Source: Euphorbia lathyris (Eukaryota; Streptophyta; Magnoliopsida; Malpighiales; Euphorbiaceae). Taken from it: a stretch of DNA of 64,000 nt. The stretch's first letter is position 1, and each line of letters begins with the position of its first letter. Of the stretch, positions 46,387 to 56,776 are shown one piece after another. A program made the position numbers and the translations under genes. A model generated the notes under the pieces. The model did not search any database. It was not told where the DNA came from and worked only from the letters and a program-made list of their open reading frames with translations. Location: the NCBI RefSeq assembly GCF_963576675.1, contig NC_088912.1, positions 57,436,395-57,500,394 on the forward strand. The letters are read 5' to 3'.

Positions 46387-46650
46387 CTAGTCGGCAACAT
46401 CATTGAAGATTTCAAACCCTGGCAGAATCTTTCCTTCCGTGCTAGTCCACGACTCGGAGGTTCCCGAATATGGCTTTCCATGCCCCTCGCTTACAAAATG
46501 CTTCCTCAAGCCTATTTTTCCTTCTGCACTCATGTTGGATGGACTCCCCTGCTCATATCCCAAACCCCTCCGGGTTTTCTGACTTTTAAAATTCGGAAAC
46601 TCCGACAACCCTTGATGGTGTGCTCCTAATCCCATTCCCGGGATGAAACC
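46387..46650 (-). pseudogene. G-patch-like segment after protease
   Basis: In the same frame as protease, but after a TGA at about 46648-46650: GFIPGMGLGAHHQGLSEF, then RRGLGYE. The spacing of Gly and aromatic residues recalls G-patch motifs that follow protease in some retroelements. A TAG at 46387-46389 closes it; the same frame continues to RT. RNA binding is a family-based guess. Confidence 0.5.
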
Positions 46651-48510
46651 TCATTTCATCATCTTCACCACATCGGTAGTCATGCTTGATTCGTAAATCC
46701 CGGAGACTTGGAATCCGGAGAAAAGTTGAGGCTCAATTCCCAATGCTGCCACCGAGCTCAATTTCTCAGCTCTAATTGTTACTATCTCCTCCCCGAAAGG
46801 GAACTTGATCATTTGGTGGAGCGTGGAGGGCACACCTCCCAGCTTGTGGAACCAAGGGCGTCCCAACAACACAGCAAAAGTTACCGGGATGTCCAACACT
46901 GTGAACTCAGTCTCTTCCTCATGCGGCCCTACTTTCAATTTGGCCTTGAAAACTCCTTCAATATGCCTACGGCTGTCATCGTATGCTCTGATCACTGTTT
47001 CAGAAGCTGTCAAATCTCCCCTCTCCACTCCTAACTTGGACAAGAGCTTCAAAGGACAAACATTAATGGCCGATCCATCATCGACCATAACACAGCTAGT
47101 CTTCTTCCCGTTAATTTCCGCTCGGATATACAATGGCTTGTTGTGAGCCTTCCCCTCTTCTGGGAGATCCTCATCGGTAAATGTGATCTCAGTCCTCTTT
47201 CGGGCCATAATTGCCCCTACTAGCGCTGTCGGCTCGGTATCGGTGGAAATAACCAAATTCTGCAACTCTTTCATCAGATTTTCACGATGGTACCTAGAAT
47301 GGCATAAAACTTCCCAGACCGTAGACTTAGCTTGCGTCTTCTTCAACTGTTCAAGAACTTGGTCGTCGGGCTTAGGAGCCGAACCTTCTCCAATCTTAAT
47401 CTCTATCATTGGTGCCTTTCCCTCGGCCACACGACCTGATCTCGTCATCACCGCAACTTCCGGCTCGTCATCCGCCTCGTCCCAAATGTTGATAGGGATC
47501 CTCCGATTGGCATCCTCCTCGTCCGAGGAACTTGCCCAAATGTCCACGACCATCAAATCCATGACGTGAGGAACACTCGGATTCAGGAAAAAGGGATCCG
47601 CCGATCCATACAAGGCCCAACCTATCAACTCATCATAGTCACGGAGGGACACCCGACTCATCCTTCTTACGGCCAACGGAATAACACCTCGTTGTATGCA
47701 CATAAGCTGCACCTTATCGCTCATTGTCTCATTACACTGCTCATAACGGTGCCTCCACCTTCTAGCATAATCCACAAAATGTTCCTCGGGGAATTGCCTA
47801 ATCCTGTCCAAATCGTCCAGGGATCCCGTCCATGGAATGTACACTTCGTATCTCGCCACAAAGGCATTTCGGAGCGGTATCCAATGGCACATCTCTTCCT
47901 CTGACAGACCCTGATGCCACAATAAGGCTTCACCCATCAAGGTTTCCGGAAAATGTTCATGCAACTCACACTGTGGGAATCCAGCGTTATACATATGATC
48001 GCGGAATATCCTCGCATGCTCTACAGGATCCCGGTATCCACCATACCTAGGCATTGCTAACACCGCATCAGGTGTTTGGTAAGACGGGGAATCAGGAGTT
48101 TGCTCTGCTAGCATCCATACCGTATATTCCTTGATAAATCTCTTCGTCATAGCTGCCCAATCGGTCTTAACATACATCGGCAGCGACATGTACCACATCA
48201 GCGGTTCACCCATCAGTGAATTACAAAACAAGCTAGTGATCTCTTCCTCTTTGAAACTCAAGGCTGTCATAGCCGATAAGTAGAAGTGGAGGTGCTCCAT
48301 AGGGTCCTTATTGCCGTTATACTTGCTCATCCTCGGCAATGGACGCTTGATGGGTCCAATCTGCATTGCAAAGCGCTCCGCAATTTTATCTTCAGCTCTC
48401 TGATACTTTTCTAGAAACAAATCCGACAACCGATCCCAATCGTGCTTGCAAGAGTCGGGTAATGAATGGAACCATTCCAAAGGCTCACCTACCAGCGAAT
48501 GGTGGAACCA
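46651..48510 (-). pseudogene. Ogre-like gag extension (capsid-like modules 2-4) and protease
   Basis: Same frame as the gag at 48511-50217, joined through a TAG at 48511-48513. Numbering from the Met at 48480: end of module 2 (residues 1-30, EWFHSLPDSCKHDWDRLSDL); module 3 at 43-120 (MSKYNGNKDPMEHLHFYLSA, LMGEPLMWYMSLP, KTDWAAMTKRFIKEY); module 4 at 138-275 (RYGGYRDPVEHARIFRDHMY, LMGEALLWHQGL, then FVDYARRWRHRYEQC). A linker follows, then protease at about 445-545 with VMVDDGSAINVCPL and VLLGRPWF. DDG takes the DTG place; Ogre-type proteases often have DNG here, so it is not certainly inactive. Modules 2-4 come after the zinc knuckle, an unusual position. Confidence 0.75.
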
Positions 48511-50217
48511 CTAAGCAATCTCATCTACCCCGAAGGATTCAATAAACATGTCATGCATATATTCACGCAAGTGCACTTTGGGATCCCTTCCGCCACTAAA
48601 CAAACCCAAATTTGGCACGATAGTCCGAGACGACCCTTCACCGGTCTCTTCGGCACTATCCTCATCATATGGTGCTCCACCATCTGATCCTTCCTCCATT
48701 GGTTCATCCTCTTGTTCCTCACCCAAGAAGGACACATACAAACCATTTCCCACATTGCTTCTTTCGACGGAGTCCAACAACTCCTCTACATCTTCCTCAA
48801 AAGATTCCATCACTACAGTTTCCGTCAAACCAACTCTGATCCCGCTCACCCTATGATTAGGCAATGGATTGCGCCTAACGGAAGGGTTTGCTGATGAAGG
48901 ATCAGCTATCTTCTTCTCCTCAATCAAATCTTGGATTTCGTGTTTCAGCCTCTCGCAATTCTCAATCGTATGTCCATAACTGCTGTGGAATTCACAATAC
49001 CCTCTAGCCTGAATCTGCGGAGTAGGTTGAGCTTTGTTATACGGGGTAAGGGCTTTCAACAACCCCTTCTTCTGCAGACGTTCAAAAACTTTCGCATAGG
49101 TCTGATCGAACTTGGCGAACCGCCTCTTTTCGATAGCATTAAGATCAACCACTTTCACTGTCGCAGATTCCGTACTCGCGCTAGGCCCTCCGGCACTATA
49201 TCCAGACTTCGTCCACTTGGTATAAGCTTTCTTCGGCTCCCCATCACCTTCGACAGTCAAGGCACAACTATACATCTGATTGAAATCTGTGAACGACATA
49301 TATCTCAACTCATTCTTAATATACGGCAACGTATTGCCAATCACCATTCGAATCTGATCTTGCTCAAGCGGCTTCTGTTTCATGACCGCGGCCTTAGCCC
49401 TCCATCTCTTCACGAAGTCTGAAAGGGATTCCCCAGTCTGCTGCTTAGTGCTCTCTAACTCTTTCAAAGTGACTTCCAGCATGGTGTTAAAGCTATACTG
49501 AGCGATGAATGACTTCGCCAACTCTTTCCAATCCTTCTTTGTCACCATTGGCAACGCATGGAACCATGTGAGGGCAGCCCCCTCCAGGTAAGTGTTAAAC
49601 AGCCCCAAGACTTGATCCTCGGTCAGGATCGTGTGCTTCATTACCGCAACGTACTGATTCATGTGAGCGGTGGGATCTCCAGTTCCATCGAACTTTTTCA
49701 TGTCAGGGAGCCGGAATTTCAGAGGTAAAGCTGTTGCTGTCAAGCAATTCTTCAAGTTATAGAAATCCTGACTTCCGGAGCTTCCTCCGCGCAAGTCCTG
49801 CACTTCCTGTGTGATGTGTTGCCTCCACTCCTCTTCCTTAGCTTTCTCCTTCTCTAACTGTTTTTGGACATAATCCTGATAATCCTCCTCATTCCCAAAG
49901 CGAGGGCCATCGTTCACCTCATTCTCAGCACGCTTACTACCACTCTTGTTGTCCTTCAGTGCTAACTCAGCTAGCTGGGCCAAGATTGCGGCCAGCTGGT
50001 CGTTGATATTGTTCACAGAATTCTCCAATTCAGCCACCTTCTCGTCGGTTGCAGACATACTGATGGAAGACTGAGTATACTCGGATGAAGATGATTCAGA
50101 AGCCACAACTACTGATTCGGGACTGTCTACTCGCGACTGATCAAACTGTCTGACAAGCCGATTACTCTCGCGAAACCACAACCGCTTAATGATGACGTCT
50201 GCGCGAACGGTATCCAT
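48511..50217 (-). pseudogene. Ogre-like gag: coiled coil, capsid, zinc knuckle, start of module 2
   Basis: The ATG at 50217 opens 568 codons. Residues 55-145 form a Leu/Glu-rich coiled coil. Capsid module 1 is at 170-320: MKKFDGTGDPTAHMNQYVAV, LEGAALTWFHALP, KELAKSFIAQYSF, then LSDFVKRWRAKAAVMKQKPL. A knuckle CEFHSSYGHTIENC (CX2HX4HX4C) lies at 408-421. After an acidic linker a second capsid-like module begins at about 536 (LGLFSGGRDPKVHLREYMHD) and is cut by TAG at codon 569; the frame then continues. The upstream 1.9 kb to the PBS has no ORF1 of the kind some Ogre elements carry. Confidence 0.85.
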
Positions 50218-52138
50218 TAGTATGTATGCATGATTTCATATGCATGATTCGTGGTGTGTGTGTTTATTTATTTACGATTATAAGATAAGAAGAACAAACG
50301 TTAGTCCTATTTACACGTATCACAACATCTCTCTTCCACCCTTATTCCTCCACACACTCGTTGGTCCAGGTCTCTTTCCTAGGATTTTGGTCTTTTGGCT
50401 CACATTGCGGTCCCGGGGACGTGTGATGCCGTCGATTATTGCGGAAAAATAAATCATTCATCAGACAATACAGTTCGTTTTGACGTATCAACGTTCAGTG
50501 ACTCAGAAATCGACCAAGTTGGATTGTCCTTTCGGAATAACTCGTCTTTCGTCCTTTCGTGAGACGCATTAATTCGGGTTTTGACTCCCTTTGAGCGAAT
50601 CTCAGTTTTTAGACGTGGTTCGAGTTATTCTTCTAGTCCAATCGTTCGTTATTGTCAATGACTCGTTCCCTTTTGTTCGCATGGGTTCGTGTCTCGATTT
50701 TTGGATTACAACGGGATCTTTTGGATCTATCGAGAGACGTAACCACGTGTTTATTTAGTGATGGAATTACTTTTGGATTTTATTTTAGGGAACGGACTCA
50801 TCGCGTAACGCGTTTGTTCTTAGCGTCGAGGATCCGTTTGCTCATTTTGCTACGTGAAAAGACGGCGAGTCTTATTTTGAGCGCACGATAATCTTTCGTC
50901 TAATTACAACTCTTTGTTCCTCCCAATCCACGGGATATATCATCTCAGTGTGGTTATAGAAAATCAACGTTTCGTTGAATCGCATGTTTATTCGAAGCGA
51001 GGATATCACCGTTTTCCTTCCTTTAGGCGCGAATTTAAGCAAACACGTATATCGGGCCATATTTCTTGCAGTTTTGGTAACGGTCGAAATGATCGAGTCG
51101 TTAGTCAAAACCCACAGTCTCGTCCATATGGCGCAATTATATGGTTTGGCTTAATTCGGCTTCGAGATTTTAAACGGGGTATACACTCGTCCGAGGCACG
51201 TATTCAATGACATTGGTTTATTTTCTTTAACTACTCTCGGTATTGATATATATCGTAGATTCAGAATGATTTTGGTCGTTTAGTTCATTTTTGTTTTCTT
51301 TATTTTCTTAGTCATCTGTACGGGCACATCCATTTCTCTTAAGAACGACATGAGGCATAACGTAAAAGCTCGTCTTTCATTCGGAAGGGACGGGCTACTT
51401 GTGCGAAACTTTTCACGTTACGACAGGGTCGTTCGAAACAGAAATGTTCTTCGTTTTCGTTTCGTCATGATCTCGTTTTATCCTAACTTATTTAAAGAAT
51501 GTGAATAACGGCTACTGTTAATATAGTCTTTTGTATCGAGATGTAACTATCCTTAACACCGAACCGATTCATACTAATACGTGCTTACGTCATAACGTAT
51601 TTCCTGAACACGTGCCTTCGTCGGGACACCGAAAGGGATAAGACGGGTCGCACATGTTCATTCATATGAGATGACTAAGTCGTCTTTAGTTCAAATCATT
51701 TCGATGTTTTAAGGTAATTAGTATGTCGATTCATGAGTATATATTAACGCATCGTCTCATTTTCTTTACATAATTTAGGATTAGACACGTATCATGGCGG
51801 TTTGAAAACACGAACTGATTCATTTATCACATCAAAAATAGTAACGGGTAATCCTATGGAAACTTCTAAGGCTACTATATGCTGACACGGCTGACCACGG
51901 GACCTCACAGGACCGCACAGATTCGCCCCTAACGAATGGATGGGGACCCTCTGGCGCCTTACTGTAAGGGGGAACTTACGCTAGCCTCTTTCGAGCGACG
52001 AATGGACTCTCGCTAGAGGTTTTGCGGAAATTACCCAAAGGGTTTGCAATAATGCTCGTGAATGCATACGAAAAGAAGTAAAACGATCCGTCCCCGTTAA
52101 GGGCTTAGTGCATGCCTTCCGGAATCAAATTTCTCGCT
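50218..52138. other. Ogre-like 5' untranslated leader
   Basis: About 1.9 kb without a credible ORF, between PBS and gag. CG-containing words (TCGTT, CGTTTCG) are frequent. It should include the packaging and dimerisation signals; none is identified. Confidence 0.5.
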
Positions 52139-52156
52139 TCCCCAACAGAGTCGCCA
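52139..52156 (-). promoter_or_regulatory. Ogre-like primer-binding site
   Basis: The minus strand reads TGGCGACTCTGTTGGGGA two bases after the LTR end GTCTAACA. It resembles the tRNA-Arg type PBS of Ogre elements. Confidence 0.8.
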
Positions 52157-54012
52157 CTTGTTAGACGAGGTGCCGCGGCCTAATCTCCCGGGCGGACCGG
52201 GGGGTGGACAACCTCATGGCGACATAAGCGGTGATTGGCGCCGAAAGCAACCAATCGCGGAATCAAGCTGCTCGGCAGGACCGGAGCTCGGAGATATGGA
52301 AGAGTCGCCACCCACGAATGGGAAAATGAACACCGATCCCTTGCGGGAGACCGGTGTGGGTTCGGGAAACTTAGGTACGAGCCGAGAAGGCTAGCTCCTT
52401 TCCGGAGAAAGGCTACTAGGCACCCCGACATCGCCCGGTTATGAACCACCGGCCTCCTACTCAGCATGTTAGGCGATAACGGACTAATCGTATACTTCTT
52501 TAAGTTTAAAATTCATTTGAAACCCTTTTCTTTCTCTTTTTGAAAACCGTTTTGAGCATATGATATTGAAAAGCCACATCAGTAAAGAATCACCCATTTA
52601 TGTTTATACATACACAAAGAGGGGGAAGAAAGAAGTGATTTATTTACAACCGTATTTAAATGTTATGTTGTGTGTCTATTCTACATTAACTTATTTCCCC
52701 AAAACGATGTTTATTACATGGTTCGCACCTCAATCGTCGTTGGAACGATTTAGGTGCGTTTTAAAACCCCGTTTGATGAAGTTTACCCGAATCGCCGTTG
52801 GAACGACTCGAGTATTTGAAAACGTTTGAGATGAAAACCTTTTAATGAGAAAACATGGTTAAACATGCAAGTCAATTTTATTTGGTACAAATTCTTTAAG
52901 AAAGTGATTCGAAAACTCTATTATTCACAACGAAAACGATTTTAATTACAATGATCATTTAATCCGCCTTTGGAACGGATTAAGGTTTTAAAACGTGGTG
53001 TTTTGAAGATGATTTGAAATATTAACAAGAATGACTCTATTTATTTATATTATAAATCTAAAAAAAACTCATTAATTTAAATAGTTCAATTGAAAAACTC
53101 TCTTTTTTTGTGATTTATTTTCCCCACTTATTTAATGGACTCTCTAATTGTTATACTTACAACAATAAACTTATTTAAACTAATATTCACACTCAAATAA
53201 AGCCTTCTTGGAACATGGACCCATGAATGGGCCAAAAGAATAAAGAAAATAGTTTAGACATATATATATATATACATTTAAAAAAAGAGAAGATAAGAAA
53301 ATAAGAGTTAATAAAATGAAACTATATAATACATATACGAAAATGCTAGATAAAATACATTTATATTTTAAAGATGTGAAAATAGTAAATAAATCTCCTA
53401 AATAAGAAAATAACCTTTATCCGAAATAACTTCATGTAATAATCAACAAAATAACCCAAATGTTCCTAAAACTATACATATATATACATAATTAATATAG
53501 TTTAAATACCAAAAATGACATATACTAATATCCATCCATTGTTTCTCAAAATATCAAATAACTAATATTTAAACATAGCCTAAGTTAATAAAAAGGAAAT
53601 ACTTATATATATATTTATACTTATATTATAAAATAAAATAAAAATGATATACCAATATTCTAAAATAAATGTATATACTAAAATAATTTGAAAAACATGT
53701 ATTACATAATTATATATATATATATACTAAGGATTAAAAGTCTAAAAGTTAAGAAAAAGGGACCGAAATGACATTTTTTACATTTTGGCAGATTTACCGA
53801 CGGCAAATCCGTCGGTAAACAGCATTTAGTGACAGAATTGACAAATTACAGCAGCACTCCAATATTTTCCAGATTTATTCAAAAGCTTTAAATTAAATCT
53901 AATTCAATCGTTTTGGACTTCCGAACTACCAAAGATGGATCATAGTCGAAAACGGAAGTTCCTACAACGATGTTTTTTATTTTAAAACGTTATTTGGAAA
54001 CCTCTTTTAAAT

Positions 54013-54602
54013 GGGTTAAGGTGCAAAAATACCCCTAACGTTTTGGGCCAGGAGCAATTTTACCCCTAACGTCTAAAATGGTGCAATTTTACCCCTAACG
54101 TTGGAAGTCAAAAGCAATTTTACCCCTAACGTTAATAAATTCGGTCAATTTCAGACACTATTATAAAACACGTATATTTTTATTCATTATTCAGTACCAA
54201 TTGCATAACAATTCGTTCTGGAAAAAAATGATTTCATGTTTCTTATAATTTAATAATAGAATTTGAGATTAATATTTATAAATTTGGTAAATTTTTTGAA
54301 TTTATTTTATCTAATTCGTACAAAAAGACAGTAAATTTTTTTATTTTTTTATTTTTTCACATCCCAACGTATGTTTATGATTTGTTACTGATAAAATAAA
54401 ACACGTATGAAGTTTAGATGATTAGATTCATGACCGAGAAGACAGTTTGATTAATTATTTCTCAAATTGACCCAATTTATTAACGTTAGGGGTAAAATTG
54501 CTCTTGGCTTCCAACGTTAGGGGTAAAATTGCATCATTTTAGACGTTAGGGGTAAAATTGCTCCTGACCCAAAACGTTAGGGGTATTTTTGCATCTTAAC
54601 CC
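54013..54602. mobile_element. MULE-like MITE in Ogre LTR, TSD CTTTTAAAT
   Basis: Inverted ends GGGTTAAGGTGCAAAAATAC and GTATTTTTGCATCTTAACCC. Each arm (about 130 bases) holds four spaced copies of TTTACCCCTAACGT or its complement. The perfect 9-base duplication is at 54004-54012 and 54603-54611. 590 bases, non-coding AT-rich centre. Confidence 0.88.
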
Positions 54603-55110
54603 CTTTTAAATTAAAAAAACTTATAATTACAACCTTTTCGATACCCGAACTACCTTTTTATCGGATCACGGTTCGTATTGGGATATCCAAAACGAGGTTT
54701 TTATTTTAAAACAAAACCGAATTTTATTTAATACGAAACGAAAATTAAATAAATACGCTAACTAAATAAAACGTGACAAAATGAATAAATGACTAAAGGA
54801 ATAAAAACTATAGCATAAAAAAATAAATAGAAGGAGAGAAATAAATTAAATAAAATAAAGAGTCTAGTCCTCGGATAATACCTTTGATTCGGTATCTGAC
54901 AGTCGAAGCCGATTGATTCCACGAACCACGAGCTCCCGATTTTAATAAAAATTTAGTAAAAATTGAACTTAGGAAATTTGGAATTTTTGAGAAAAAAATA
55001 TTTTTCTCAAAAAAAATCCACTCTCTCTCTCTAAAAATGTTTAGAGTGAGAAAGTTTTCCCAAAAAAAGGCCTCCTCCAAAAAGCCCCCCTTTCACCTTG
55101 GGATCCGTGC

Positions 55111-55120
55111 CCTTATATAG
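55111..55120 (-). promoter_or_regulatory. TATA box of Ogre-like 5' LTR
   Basis: CTATATAAGG on the minus strand, about 650 bases into the LTR. The corresponding site is deleted from the 3' LTR. Confidence 0.65.
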
Positions 55121-55137
55121 GGAAACGGATCCCGGAA

Positions 55138-55355
55138 CAATGGGCGACGCCCAAAAAAAATTGGGCGTCGCCCATTGTGGTTGGGCGGCCGCCCAACCTA
55201 GTGTTGGGCTACCGCCCAACCTTGTTGGGCGATCGCCCAACGGCGTTGGGCGAGCGCCCAACGCGAGGTTGGGCGCCCGCGCCCAACGCGAGGTTGGGCG
55301 CCCGCGCCCAATCCTCGTCGGGCGTCCGCCCGACGTGGTTGGGTGCCCGCCCGGC
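55138..55355. repeat. Palindromic GC-rich minisatellite in 5' LTR
   Basis: About nine GGGCGnnCGCCC palindromes (for example TTGGGCGATCGCCCAA and TTGGGCGGCCGCCCAA), spaced 20-25 bases. A 25-base unit starting ACGCGAGGTTGGGCGCCCGC is doubled here and single in the 3' LTR. Confidence 0.88.
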
Positions 55356-55777
55356 GACCCTCGGGGCGTGCTCCGCACCGTCGGACGCGTGCATTCCGTG
55401 GCCGCCGAGCGCGCGCTCCGCGCAGCCAGATGCTCGCACGTCGCGGCCGCCGAACGCGCGCCTCACGCTGCCAGGCACGTGCGCTCAACGGCCCACGAGG
55501 GCGCGCACCGCCAGTGGTCCCAGGCATTGCTCGAACGTCGAGAGCGTGCCACTCGCGGTGCGTCCGACGGACGCCGCGCGCACGTCTCGAGCCGTCAAGC
55601 GGGCGTTCGACCATCGTCGTCCGCGTGCGGGATGCCGTTGCGTGCCCGCGCCGTGCCGTTAATTTTCCTCCGCTTATTATTCTTTATATATTTTTCAAAA
55701 CTTCCGGAATCAATCGCTTCGACCGTCTTGTTTTCAGGTTTTCATCACAGGTCCTCCGACTCGGTGTCTACAGCCGG

Positions 55778-56714
55778 TTTGATGGCACTCAAAGCATGTA
55801 ATGGGCTTTGAGCTGTCCTTTTTGTATTTGTTGTCGCTTGAGTCAGCTTTATACTTATCAAACTTTCTGTAAGGCTTCTTAGAGTATTTGTCATTTTTCC
55901 TGAATAGCCTTTTCATCTTCTTTGTGAACATAGCCATCTCCTCATCATCAGTTGAGCTCCCGTCAGTGGAGTCAGCTTTCATGACAAGGGATTTCTGCTT
56001 CTTGTCTTCAGATTTTTCCTTCACCTCGAAGTTCTTCATAGATATCTCATGGGTCAGTAATGAACCGATGAGTTCATCATATTTGTAGGTGGTTAAATCC
56101 TGAGCTTCCTCAACTGTTGTCTTCTTTGCTTGCCAATCTTTAGGAAGACTCCTGAGTATCTGTTTGACTTGTTCTTCCTCAGTGAAGATTTTTCCAAGTC
56201 TCTTGAGCTCATTAATGATGTTGGTGAACCTTGCATTCATGTCTGAAATGCCCTCATCATTGTTCATCTCGAACAGCTCGTACAGTCTCATCTGCTGATT
56301 CACCTTGGACTCCTTTACTTTATTTGTTCCCTCGTAGGTGACTTCCAGCTTTTTCCAGATCTCTTGTGCCGACTCACAACTTGAGATTTTATTATATTCT
56401 GCAGCATCGAGCGCACAGTGAAGCATATTGATAGCCGAAGCATGGTTTTAGAGCTTCTTAAGATCATCCTCTGTCCATTTGGCCTCAGCTTTTACAACTG
56501 TTTGGCCAGCCACAACTTCGACAGGTACAAATGGGCCTTGGACTATAGACAGCCAGGCACTCATGTTTGTAGCCTGAATGAAATTTTTCATCCTATTCTT
56601 CCAGAAGGTATAGTTTGACCCGAAGAATAGGGGAGGCCTAGTAATGGACAGCCCCTCAGGCAATATCTGAGTTGTTTGGTTTCCAGGGAGAAACCGAGTG
56701 CTGTTTTCGCCCAT
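55778..56714 (-). pseudogene. SIRE gag N-terminal part
   Basis: The ATG at 56714 begins MGENSTRFLPGNQ. The N-terminal PPLFFGSNYTFWKNRMKNFI block is the DUF4219/UBN2-type gag of copia elements. A TAA near 56448 breaks the frame, which resumes as HASAINMLHCALDAAEYNKI, KKLEVTYEGTNKVKESKVNQ and ILRSLPKDWQAKKTTVEEAQ. It ends inside a zinc knuckle, CFECHQTG, where the Ogre-like element is inserted. The other half is at 35054. Confidence 0.88.
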
Positions 56715-56762
56715 GGTAGGGATCAGCTCAAGGTTGTTAGACCTTTTACAGTGAGCTTTTAA

Positions 56763-56774
56763 GCTCTGATACCA
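56763..56774 (-). promoter_or_regulatory. SIRE primer-binding site, tRNA-Met type
   Basis: The minus strand reads TGGTATCAGAGC two bases after the LTR end GACCAACA. This is the initiator tRNA-Met PBS used by most plant copia elements. Confidence 0.92.
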
Positions 56775-56776
56775 CT

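Larger units (their letters stand above)
35060..55772 (-). mobile_element. Ogre-like (Tat) Ty3/gypsy retrotransposon, 20.7 kb, TSD GCCGG, inside SIRE gag
   Basis: The LTRs begin TGTTAGACGAGG and end GTGTCTACA on the plus strand. Perfect GCCGG duplications are at 35055-35059 and 55773-55777. The PBS TGGCGACTCTGTTGGGGA and the TGTAGACACCG LTR start (minus strand) are Ogre-like. On the minus strand: gag with extra capsid-like modules, protease, G-patch-like segment, RT, two RNase H, integrase, then a 5.4-kb 3' region with tandem arrays and an antisense spliced gene. All of gag through RT is in one frame, broken by three stops, then a frameshift. It is young by LTR identity but not coding-competent. 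Confidence 0.93.
52159..55772 (-). repeat. Ogre-like 5' LTR with nested MITE
   Basis: 3614 bases, or about 3015 without the MITE and its duplicated 9-mer. The TATA box CTATATAAGG is on the minus strand at 55111-55120. Over the shared parts it differs from the 3' LTR at about 19 sites in 2.37 kb by eye, with over half in the GC-rich outer 0.5 kb, mostly at CpG. Confidence 0.92.

Noticed and set aside
46651..46720. Ogre-type intron between protease and RT
   Set aside because: The frame runs straight from protease through 46650-46351 into RT apart from single stop codons, so no intron is needed.
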